Shown piece after piece: positions 1-6,024 of a stretch of DNA of 31,091 nt; the first letter of the stretch is position 1; every line of letters starts with the position of its first letter. Position numbers and translations under genes: made by a program. The notes beneath the pieces were generated by a model. The model searched no databases. It saw only the letters and a program-made list of their open reading frames with translations, and was not told the DNA's origin. Source of the DNA: CAZCFB01 sp964511535 (lineage in GTDB: Bacteria; Myxococcota_A; Polyangia; GCA-2747355; CAZCFB01); NCBI GenBank assembly GCA_964511535.1, contig CAZEFW010000109.1:1-31091 (forward strand), given 5' to 3'.

Positions 1-1044
1 CACCAGGTAGAAGCCGAGCTCGCCGTTGCCGGCCTCGGTGTAGGAGTAGACCTCGCCCGGGGGCGGCTTGATGCCGTCGATCACCAGCTTGAAGTGGCTG
101 ATCATGCCCTCGATGGTGTTGTAGGTCTCCGCCTTGCGGGGCATCACCACCAGCGGGTCGTCCACCACGATGGGCCCGTCCGGGATCTGCTCCAGGGCCT
201 GCTCGATGATGCGCATGGACTGGCGCATCTCCTCGATGCGCACCAGGTAGCGGTCCATGTTGTCGCCGTTGGTGCCGATGGGGATCTCGAAGTCCATCCG
301 GTCATAGACCAGGTACGGGTGGGCCTTGCGCACGTCGTAGTCCACGCCGCTGCCCCGCAGCAGGGGCCCGGTCCAGCCGTAGCTGATGGCGTCCTCGGCG
401 CTGATGGTGCCCACGTGCATCATGCGGTCGATGAAGATGCGGTTCTTGTTGAGCAGCTTCTCCGTCTCGCAGATGATCTGCTCGATCTTGGGCAGCATCT
501 CGAGGGTCTTTTCCTTGAACCCCGGCGTCATGTCATGGGCGACACCGCCGATGCGCACGTAGGCGTGGGTCAGGCGCGCGCCGCTGATCTCCTCCTTCAT
601 GTCCCAGAGCCAGTCGCGGCCCTTCATCAGGTAGAAGTACGGCGTGAAGGCGCCCATCTCCATGCCCTGCGCCGCCACCGATGTGAGGTGGTCGCAGATG
701 CGGGAGATCTCGCCCACGATGACGCGCAGGTACTGGGCGCGCTCGGGCACGTCGATGCCGAGCAGCTTCTCCACCGCCACGGCGTAGCCCACGTTGTTGA
801 GCATGGGCGAGACGTAGTTCAGGCGGTCGGTGTAGGGGAAGATCTGCTGCCAGCAGTGGTTCTCGCACTCCTTCTCGAAACCACGGTGCAGGTAGCCGAT
901 GTTCACCTGACTCTTGGAGATGCGCTCGCCGTCGAGCCAGAGCTTGATGAAGATGTTGCCGTGCATCGCGGGATGCGCGGGCCCCATGTTCACCACGGTG
1001 GGCTCGTCGACCAGTTTTTCCTCGGGCGGGTTTTCTTTGCTCAT
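1..1044 (-). CDS. nuoD: NADH-quinone oxidoreductase subunit D (partial, 3' end missing)
   Basis: This is the 49-kDa subunit of respiratory complex I, which forms part of the quinone-binding cavity in the peripheral arm. The frame starts at ATG 1042-1044 and stays open to the window edge, giving 348 residues; the family is usually about 400, so roughly 50 C-terminal residues are missing. The quinone-site motif GPAHPAMHG is at residues 21-29, and the family patterns GYLHRGFEK, DRLNYVSPM and LLRGSGVDYDVRK follow in order. It begins 19 bases after nuoC on the same strand and is the last visible gene of nuoABCD. The ribosome site is weak (GAGAGAG). NuoC and NuoD are separate here, not fused as in Escherichia coli. 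Confidence 0.96.
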   Translation of the reverse strand, partial: MSKENPPEEKLVDEPTVVNMGPAHPAMHGNIFIKLWLDGERISKSQVNIGYLHRGFEKECENHCWQQIFPYTDRLNYVSPMLNNVGYAVAVEKLLGIDVPERAQYLRVIVGEISRICDHLTSVAAQGMEMGAFTPYFYLMKGRDWLWDMKEEISGARLTHAYVRIGGVAHDMTPGFKEKTLEMLPKIEQIICETEKLLNKNRIFIDRMMHVGTISAEDAISYGWTGPLLRGSGVDYDVRKAHPYLVYDRMDFEIPIGTNGDNMDRYLVRIEEMRQSMRIIEQALEQIPDGPIVVDDPLVVMPRKAETYNTIEGMISHFKLVIDGIKPPPGEVYSYTEAGNGELGFYLV

Positions 1045-1063
1045 GGTTGTCTCGGCGCTCTCT

Positions 1064-1627
1064 CTAGCCTTCGGCGTCGTGGTCTTTGTAGATCAGCGGC
1101 TCCAGCGGACGACCCCTGCCGCGGCGGGCCAGCACCTCTGCGATCTCGGGCTCGGGCCGGCGGAGCAGCGGCTGGCGCTTCTCCTTCGGGTAGTCCTTGC
1201 GCAGCGGGTGCCCCTCGAACTCCTCGTACATCAGGATGCGGCGCGGGTCCGGGTGGCCGTTGAAGCTGATGCCGTACATGTCCCAGATCTCGCGCTCGGC
1301 CCAGTCGGCGCAGCCCCACAGGTCGTGGATGCTGTCGACGGTGGGATCCTCCTCGGGCACAGGCACCTTGATACGCAGCCGGTGCTTCTTGTCCACCGAG
1401 TACAGGTGGTAGACCACCGCGAAGCGCGGCTCGGCGGGCAGCAGGTCCACGGCCGTCAGGTCGGTGAGCATGTCGAAGTGCAGCTCCGGATCGTCCCGCA
1501 GCCAGGTCATCACCTCGACGATGCGCTCGCGCGCCACCACCGCGGTCTCGTCGCCGCGGAAGTTGTGGCTGTCGAGCACGGCGTCGCCGAACTTCTCCAT
1601 CAGCTTGTCCAGTGCGAGGCGGCTCAT
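1064..1627 (-). CDS. nuoC: NADH-quinone oxidoreductase subunit C
   Basis: This is the 30-kDa subunit of complex I, a structural partner of NuoD and NuoB in the peripheral arm. The protein has 187 residues, normal for a stand-alone NuoC. The 30-kDa signature is clear near residues 120-150: AEREIWDMYGI, then GHPDPRRIL and GHPLRKDYP. The start is ATG 1627 (MSRLALDK), chosen because it overlaps the nuoB stop codon in an ATGA and is preceded by AGAAGGAGGG. The open frame extends further upstream, but that part lies inside nuoB and does not look like NuoC. The overlap suggests translational coupling with nuoB. Confidence 0.96.
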   Translation of the reverse strand: MSRLALDKLMEKFGDAVLDSHNFRGDETAVVARERIVEVMTWLRDDPELHFDMLTDLTAVDLLPAEPRFAVVYHLYSVDKKHRLRIKVPVPEEDPTVDSIHDLWGCADWAEREIWDMYGISFNGHPDPRRILMYEEFEGHPLRKDYPKEKRQPLLRRPEPEIAEVLARRGRGRPLEPLIYKDHDAEG

Positions 1628-2121
1628 CCGAGACCCTCCTTCTGCTGGCGCAGGCGATGCCGCACCTGGCTGTCGCCCATGCCGCGCTGGATCTTGTCCT
1701 GCAGCATGATCAGGGCGTCGAGCACGGCCTCGGGCCGCGGCGGGCAGCCCGGGATGTACACGTCCACCGGGATCACCTGGTCGATGCCAGGCAGGGTGGC
1801 GTAGTTCTGGTAAAAACCACCAGACGACGCGCACACGCCAAAAGCGATGACCCACTTCGGCTCCGCGATCTGCTCGTAGATGCGCTTGAGTACCGGGGCC
1901 TGCCGCTCGCTGATGGTGCCGACCACCATCAACATGTCAGCCTGGCGCGGGGAGAACCTGGGGAACTCCGCGCCGAAGCGGGCCACGTCGTAACGCGGCC
2001 CCCACATGGCCATGTACTCCATCCCGCAACACGCGGTGACGAAGGGGTACTGAAAGAGCGAGAACTTGCGCGCCCAGTTGACAGCGTCAGCGAGGCGTCC
2101 TGTTGTGAACTCTAGTCCCAT
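1624..2121 (-). CDS. nuoB: NADH-quinone oxidoreductase subunit B
   Basis: This is the PSST subunit of complex I, which carries the terminal iron-sulfur cluster N2 that passes electrons to quinone. The protein has 165 residues from ATG 2121 (MGLEFTTGRL). The cluster ligands are visible: adjacent cysteines in TACCGMEYM, one in FGVCASSGG and one in PGCPPRPE. The start overlaps the end of nuoA by 10 bases and follows AGAAGG at a suitable distance. A longer reading upstream lies inside nuoA and has no NuoB features. The stop codon overlaps the start of nuoC. Confidence 0.97.
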   Translation of the reverse strand: MGLEFTTGRLADAVNWARKFSLFQYPFVTACCGMEYMAMWGPRYDVARFGAEFPRFSPRQADMLMVVGTISERQAPVLKRIYEQIAEPKWVIAFGVCASSGGFYQNYATLPGIDQVIPVDVYIPGCPPRPEAVLDALIMLQDKIQRGMGDSQVRHRLRQQKEGLG

Positions 2122-2513
2122 TCCAGTGCCTTCTTTCTCCAGACATACATCAGGGCCAGCACGAGGATGCTGAGGAATACCACCATCACGAGCAGGCCAA
2201 AGGGGGTCGCGCCGCCGCTGCAGATGCCGTTGTTCATGGCACCCTTGCAGCTCAGGTCCCGGTAGAGCACGGCCCACGGATAGAAGAAGGCCGCCTCGAT
2301 GTCGAACACCAGGAACAGGATGGCCGTTCGATAGAACGAGACGCTGAAGTGGCTCCGCGGCGAACCGGCCGGGTCCTGGCCGGTCTCGTAGGGGATTGCC
2401 TTTTCAGCGGTCATGTTCTTGGGGCCCAGGGCGAATGCTGCCACCAGGAGCACCGCGCCGAAGACCACCGCGATGACGAGGAAGATTATTACAGGGATGT
2501 AGTTGGCCAACAT
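2112..2513 (-). CDS. nuoA: NADH-quinone oxidoreductase subunit A
   Basis: This small membrane subunit of complex I (133 residues) helps link the peripheral and membrane arms. Three hydrophobic segments are visible: residues about 5-30, 60-85 and 100-125. The family motifs KAIPYETGQDP, SFYRTAILFLVFDIEAAFFYPWA (about residues 38-82) and a C-terminal WRKKALEWD are present. A short Cys-containing loop between helices 2 and 3 (DLSCKGAMNNGIC) is longer than in many homologues. It is the first gene of the nuo operon, with a sigma70-like promoter about 100 bases upstream. The ribosome site is weak. Confidence 0.95.
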   Translation of the reverse strand: MLANYIPVIIFLVIAVVFGAVLLVAAFALGPKNMTAEKAIPYETGQDPAGSPRSHFSVSFYRTAILFLVFDIEAAFFYPWAVLYRDLSCKGAMNNGICSGGATPFGLLVMVVFLSILVLALMYVWRKKALEWD

Positions 2514-2615
2514 GGGCGCCGCTCGCTTCGTCTGAACGTTATGGTGTCAACTCCTGCGCCAGGCCCGTAGTACCAGTACAGTACGGGTCCCGGTCCGGTG
2601 CCGAAATACCGCGGT

Positions 2616-2644
2616 AGTATTGCGACAGGCACCTGCACTGTCAA
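2616..2644 (-). promoter_or_regulatory. Sigma70-type promoter for nuoABCD
   Basis: On the minus strand a perfect -35 box TTGACA (2644-2639) is followed by a 17-base spacer and a -10-like AATACT (2621-2616, four of six matches). Transcription would start near 2609, giving a leader of about 95 bases before nuoA. The rest of the hisC-nuoA gap (2514-2754) holds a small CCCC-GATTCA-GGGG hairpin at 2656-2669, which might end hisC transcripts but has no T run. Confidence 0.6.
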
Positions 2645-2754
2645 TGCAAATCCCACCCCGATTCAGGGGGCGTACAGCTAGCCGTTCCTAATTGGATTAC
2701 AGTGGGTTAGTGGAGTTTGTTTTGCGGCGTCTGGTCAGCGGTGGACGCAACGCG

Positions 2755-3795
2755 TCAAAGGCAGGAGTTCAGGGCGTCCAGGAAGAGATCGTTCTCCGCT
2801 TCATTGCCCACCGTGACCCGCAGGTGGCCGGCCAGCCCGGGCATGGATGACACATCGCGCAGGCGCACGCCGCGCGCCACCAGCCCCTGGTAGGTGGCGG
2901 CTGCGTCGGGGACCGCGAAGAGGATGAAGTTGGCCCGGCTGGGGTGTGGCGTGAGGCCCAGGGCGCGGATCCCCGCTTCGACCCGCTGGCGCTCGGCCAC
3001 CACCGACGCCACGTGGGTCGACAGGTGAGGCTGGATCAGCGCGAAGTGGCGGGCCGTGAGCAGCTGCAGCGCGCTCAGGTGGTACGGCGCGAACAGCAGC
3101 GCCTCGAGGGCCTGGATCAGCTCAGGGTGGCCCACCGCGTAGCCCAGGCGGACGCCGGCCAGCAGGGCCTTGGACAGGGACCGGCCCACCAGCAGGTTCG
3201 GGTTGTGGGGCAGCAGGTCGAGCACCGTCTCACCGGCATAGTCAGCGTACGCCTCGTCCACGAGGGTCAGGCCGCCCAGGTTCAGGGCGCGCTGGATCAG
3301 GTCCCGATCTGGTCCGAGGCCGGTGGGGTTGTTGGGGCTGACCAGGGTCATCAGGTCCACCGCATCGCCGAGGCCGTGGGCGGCGATGTCGTAGCTCGGA
3401 CCGAGGGTGACGCTGTCCAGGGTGGTGCCAGTGATGCGGGCATAGTGACCGAACATGGGGTAGGTCGGCTCGAAGACCCGCGCGGTGCGGCCGGGGCCGC
3501 CGGCGGCCCAGAAGGCGACCAGGATCACCTGGTCACAGCCCACCGTGAGGCAGAGCTGATCGGGCGCGAGCCCCAGGGCGGCGCCGAAGCGCTCCTTGGT
3601 GCGCAGGTAGTCCGCGGGCTGGGGGTAGCGGTTGAGGCGGGCGTCGGCGAGATCCTGCAGGATCGCATCGCGCGCCTCGGCGGGGATTTCGAAGGGGGAC
3701 TCGTTCTGGTCCAGCTTGGCCCTGTACGGCTCCTGGGAGACCGAAAACGAGGAGCCGCGGGGGATCCCGGGGCGGAGCAGGGAGGAGAGGTCCAT
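2755..3795 (-). CDS. hisC: Histidinol-phosphate aminotransferase
   Basis: This is a PLP enzyme of fold type I that transfers an amino group between glutamate and imidazole-acetol phosphate in histidine synthesis. Family signatures are in order: LDQNESPF, LNRYPQP, SPNNPTG near residue 155, VDEAYADY near 181, and RSLSKALLAGVRLGY near 205-220, where the Lys of SLSK is the PLP lysine. The length of 346 residues is typical. ATG 3795 is preferred because AGGG lies nine bases before it. A GTG at 3801 would give two extra residues and a four-base overlap with the upstream gene. No other his gene is visible nearby. Related fold-type-I aminotransferases acting on aromatic substrates are the main alternative. 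Confidence 0.88.
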   Translation of the reverse strand: MDLSSLLRPGIPRGSSFSVSQEPYRAKLDQNESPFEIPAEARDAILQDLADARLNRYPQPADYLRTKERFGAALGLAPDQLCLTVGCDQVILVAFWAAGGPGRTARVFEPTYPMFGHYARITGTTLDSVTLGPSYDIAAHGLGDAVDLMTLVSPNNPTGLGPDRDLIQRALNLGGLTLVDEAYADYAGETVLDLLPHNPNLLVGRSLSKALLAGVRLGYAVGHPELIQALEALLFAPYHLSALQLLTARHFALIQPHLSTHVASVVAERQRVEAGIRALGLTPHPSRANFILFAVPDAAATYQGLVARGVRLRDVSSMPGLAGHLRVTVGNEAENDLFLDALNSCL

Positions 3796-3797
3796 GG

Positions 3798-5180
3798 TCA
3801 CTTGCCCTGTTGTTGCTGCAGCGCCTTTTTGCGCGCGCGGTAGGCGCGGATGCGGCGGCGGCGACGCTCCCGCTTCTCCACCGCGATGATCATGTTGCCC
3901 CGGTAGGTCGCCTCGGGCGGGAAGAAGGCGGTGGGCTTGAAGAAGGGGACCGGGTCGATGTGCCTGCCCTTGTGGCGCAGCTCGAAGTGCAGGTGGGCGC
4001 CGGACTGCTTGATGCCGGTCTTGCCCACGTGGCCGATGAGCTGGCCCGGGGTGACGCGGTCGCCCACCTTGACCAGGTACGACGACAGGTGCATGTAGGC
4101 CGACACCAGGCCGCCCTTGTGGCGGATCATCACGAACAGGCCGCCCGGGCCCATCTCCGAGCGCTTGATTTGCGTCGCCTCCTCCGGAGGGACCTGGCGG
4201 GGTTTGCCCGCCGGGCGGTCGATGCCCGCGAAGGCGACGCGGCCGGCGGCCACGGCGCGCACCGGCTCGCCCCAGGTGGAGCCGAAGTCGATGCCCTTGT
4301 GGCGGCGGGCGCCGTCGGAGCGGTCGCGGCCCATGCCGCTGGTCACCTTGCGCGGCAGGCCGTCGAGGGGCGAGTGGAGCTCCAGGTCGCCGTGCTTGCC
4401 CACGGGGATCGATTTCGCCTCGCGGTAGTACTCCAGCAGGCGCCGGCGGGCGCGCAGCACGCGGTCCTCGGCGCCGGCGCCGTTGACCTTGTCACCGTAG
4501 ATGAAGTGGCTGACCGGGTGGCGGTGTGGCACCGAGCCGAAGGCGCTGTCCAGCGCGGGGCACTGCTGCTTGAACATGCCGAGCAGGGCGGCGGCGAAGT
4601 AGAGGTTCGCCTTGGCGCGCCGCATGTTGCCCGGGATGAAGGCGTAGTCGGGCAGGGGCAGCGAGCGCTCGGTCCAGGCGCCGTTCTCGAGCACCCAGTA
4701 CTGGTAGGCCCGCTTGCGCAGGTAGGGGCTGTGCATGCGCAGGTTGTGGCGGGCCAGGCCGGCGCCGTAGCGATCGGTCTGGCGCGGCAGGCAGCGGCTC
4801 TGGCGGTAGACGAGCGCCGCGATGGTGAAGGGATCCACCTCGAACTTGGCGGCGTACTCCAGGATCCAGCGGGCGTAGCGGAGCGGTCGCCTGGGGGGCA
4901 TCCAGTCGTGGCACAGGGTGCGCATGGCGCGCGCGAAGCGCGCTGGATCCACCTTGGCGGTGGCGGGTGGATCCGGCTCGGCCGGCCAGCGCGCCAGGTC
5001 GATGAGCCCGGCGCCCTTGCCGCGCATGCCGCCCGGGACGCCCACGCGGCGCCGGAGCTTCCAGGGCGGCGTGGGACCATCCGCGGTGATGGCAGTGGGC
5101 GCCAGGGGCGGCGAGCTGGTCTCGGCGCGGGCCAGAGGGACCAGCAGGCAGATCAGGAGAGGTACGGCGAACAGGCGCAT
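3798..5180 (-). CDS. Secreted M23 (LytM-type) peptidase with degenerate lytic-transglycosylase-like domain
   Basis: This protein has 460 residues, starting at ATG 5180 with a signal peptide (hydrophobic LLICLLVPLA, cleavage near ARA). Residues about 105-150 resemble a soluble lytic transglycosylase: EVDPFTIAALVYRQSRC followed by YGAGLA matches the usual pattern that contains the catalytic Glu-Ser, but Gln127 stands where Glu is expected. The C-terminal part is an M23 peptidase with H294xxxD298 (RHKGIDFG) and H396LH398 (GAHLHFE), the zinc-binding residues of active LytM enzymes. It probably cuts peptidoglycan cross-links in the periplasm; the first domain may only bind glycan. The tail is very basic. 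The open frame extends upstream through an 8-bp repeat array, but the signal peptide fixes the start. The gene ends overlapping or abutting hisC. Confidence 0.85.
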   Translation of the reverse strand: MRLFAVPLLICLLVPLARAETSSPPLAPTAITADGPTPPWKLRRRVGVPGGMRGKGAGLIDLARWPAEPDPPATAKVDPARFARAMRTLCHDWMPPRRPLRYARWILEYAAKFEVDPFTIAALVYRQSRCLPRQTDRYGAGLARHNLRMHSPYLRKRAYQYWVLENGAWTERSLPLPDYAFIPGNMRRAKANLYFAAALLGMFKQQCPALDSAFGSVPHRHPVSHFIYGDKVNGAGAEDRVLRARRRLLEYYREAKSIPVGKHGDLELHSPLDGLPRKVTSGMGRDRSDGARRHKGIDFGSTWGEPVRAVAAGRVAFAGIDRPAGKPRQVPPEEATQIKRSEMGPGGLFVMIRHKGGLVSAYMHLSSYLVKVGDRVTPGQLIGHVGKTGIKQSGAHLHFELRHKGRHIDPVPFFKPTAFFPPEATYRGNMIIAVEKRERRRRRIRAYRARKKALQQQQGK

Positions 5181-5195
5181 GGAGGATGAAGGATA

Positions 5196-5283
5196 AATGC
5201 CAGAGTGCCAGAATGCCAGAATGCCAGGATGCCAGGATGGGAGGGTGTGAGGATTCCAGGGTGCGTGGATTCCAGGGTGCCGG
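5196..5283 (+). repeat. Array of 11 degenerate 8-bp tandem units (consensus RRTGCCAG)
   Basis: Eleven units of exactly 8 bases read AATGCCAG, AGTGCCAG, AATGCCAG, AATGCCAG, GATGCCAG, then more divergent copies such as GATTCCAG, GGTGCGTG and GGTGCCGG. Copies decay from left to right. The array ends 15 bases before the start codon of the M23 peptidase gene, so it lies in that gene's untranslated leader. A second array of the same unit, in the other orientation, is at 5942-6005. Confidence 0.85.
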
Positions 5284-5290
5284 CGAGCGC

Positions 5291-5357
5291 AGCCCCTTCG
5301 GGGCCCCACCCAAAGCCGGCTGGCGCAAGCCCCTTCGGGGCCCCACCCAAAGCCGGC
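5291..5357. repeat. Pair of identical 30-bp direct repeats with internal hairpin
   Basis: Two identical 30-base copies lie at 5291-5320 and 5328-5357, separated by 7 bases. Each begins with AGCCCCTTCGGGGCC, which can fold into a GCCCC/GGGGC stem with a three-base loop. Two copies and a 7-base gap do not make a CRISPR. The rest of the gap up to 5564 has no recognisable gene; it holds a small CCTGC-TATTC-GCAGG hairpin around 5496-5510. Confidence 0.8.
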
Positions 5358-5564
5358 GGTGGTTCCTGCTCTGCCCTGCCCGTGGCCCAACTAAATGAGC
5401 CGAACGGGTGCCCGGCTGCAGAGCGTGCCCCAACCCCCGCTCCTTCGGGCACCTGCGCAACGGATTTGCCTACGCCGGTGCCCCCAGCCGTCCCCTGCTA
5501 TTCGCAGGTTCAATGGGGTTATCGGCGCACCAGTCCAAGCTGTTGCGAGCTATTTTTTCTGTAG

Positions 5565-5996
5565 CTACGCCGTGCCCCGCTGGCAGTCCTGGCAGCAGTA
5601 GTCAATCACATGGTAGGTCGGCGTCAGGCTCCCCTTCCAGGCGCCGCCGCCTGTGAAGGTGAGATCCAGGTCCAGCCTGGCGGGCAATTTCTCGATACGG
5701 CTGATGCTGAAGGCACCGGAACCGCAGGTGCAGTTGTACGAACCTGAACCGGTACAATCTGGCCAGATTGTCCTCTTCAGCCCCTGTGAATCCGTGTAGC
5801 CGATGCTCCCCGAGCAGGCCCCGGTTCCCACCGACGAATCCCAGCTGATGGTCAGCTGGTGGAGGCACAGCGCCGTACAGCACTCATCAAACTCGCAGCC
5901 AATAGCCACGAAGCTGACCAGGAACATCAGTCCCAGGCAAGCCGACCTTCCGACCTCCTGGCATTCCGGCGTCCCGGCGTTTTGGCATGCTGGCAT
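5565..5996 (-). CDS. Small putative lipoprotein, N-terminus overlapping repeat array
   Basis: This gene is not recognised. The frame gives 143 residues from ATG 5996 or 120 from ATG 5927. A hydrophobic stretch ending FLVSFVAIGC looks like a lipobox with Cys as the acylation site, so the mature protein would be tethered to a membrane. It has about ten further cysteines, including CC pairs near both ends (DECCTALC and YCCQDCQ) and a middle cluster YNCTCGSG, which suggests a small disulfide-bonded fold. From the 5996 start the first ~18 residues are encoded by the 8-bp repeat array, so the true start is uncertain; starting at 5927 would leave an unusually short signal without a basic end. It lies alone between two repeat arrays. 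Confidence 0.5.
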   Translation of the reverse strand: MPACQNAGTPECQEVGRSACLGLMFLVSFVAIGCEFDECCTALCLHQLTISWDSSVGTGACSGSIGYTDSQGLKRTIWPDCTGSGSYNCTCGSGAFSISRIEKLPARLDLDLTFTGGGAWKGSLTPTYHVIDYCCQDCQRGTA

Positions 5997-6005
5997 TCTG
6001 GCATT
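5942..6005 (-). repeat. Second 8-bp tandem array, eight units, opposite orientation
   Basis: Read on the minus strand, eight 8-base units follow without gaps: AATGCCAG, AATGCCAG, CATGCCAA, AACGCCGG, GACGCCGG, AATGCCAG, GAGGTCGG, AAGGTCGG. This is the same family as the plus-strand array at 5196-5283. The array starts directly after the hairpin that follows the glycosyltransferase operon and runs into the 5' part of the small lipoprotein frame. The undamaged units each contain an ATG. Confidence 0.85.
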
Positions 6006-6024
6006 CGCGCCCCGCGAGGGCGCG
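6006..6024 (-). terminator. GC-rich hairpin right after the last glycosyltransferase stop
   Basis: A perfect 7-bp stem (CGCGCCC / GGGCGCG) with a 5-base loop abuts the TAG stop codon of the glycosyltransferase gene and is followed at once by the 8-bp array. There is no T run, so it is not a classical intrinsic terminator; it may stop transcripts with Rho or protect the 3' end of the operon RNA. Confidence 0.45.

Noticed and set aside
94..1263. Plus-strand open frame of 389 codons.
   Set aside because: It is antisense to nuoD and nuoC, whose minus-strand proteins carry clear complex I motifs.
3810..5189. Plus-strand open frame of 459 codons.
   Set aside because: It is antisense to the M23 peptidase gene, and its composition is Ala/Gly/His-rich without motifs.
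5196..5357. Possible CRISPR array.
   Set aside because: The units are 8 bases without spacers, and the 30-base repeat has only two copies 7 bases apart. No cas gene is near.
5535..5560. Possible intrinsic terminator (AGCT-loop-AGCT followed by six T) on the plus strand.
   Set aside because: The stem is only four bases and no plus-strand gene precedes it.
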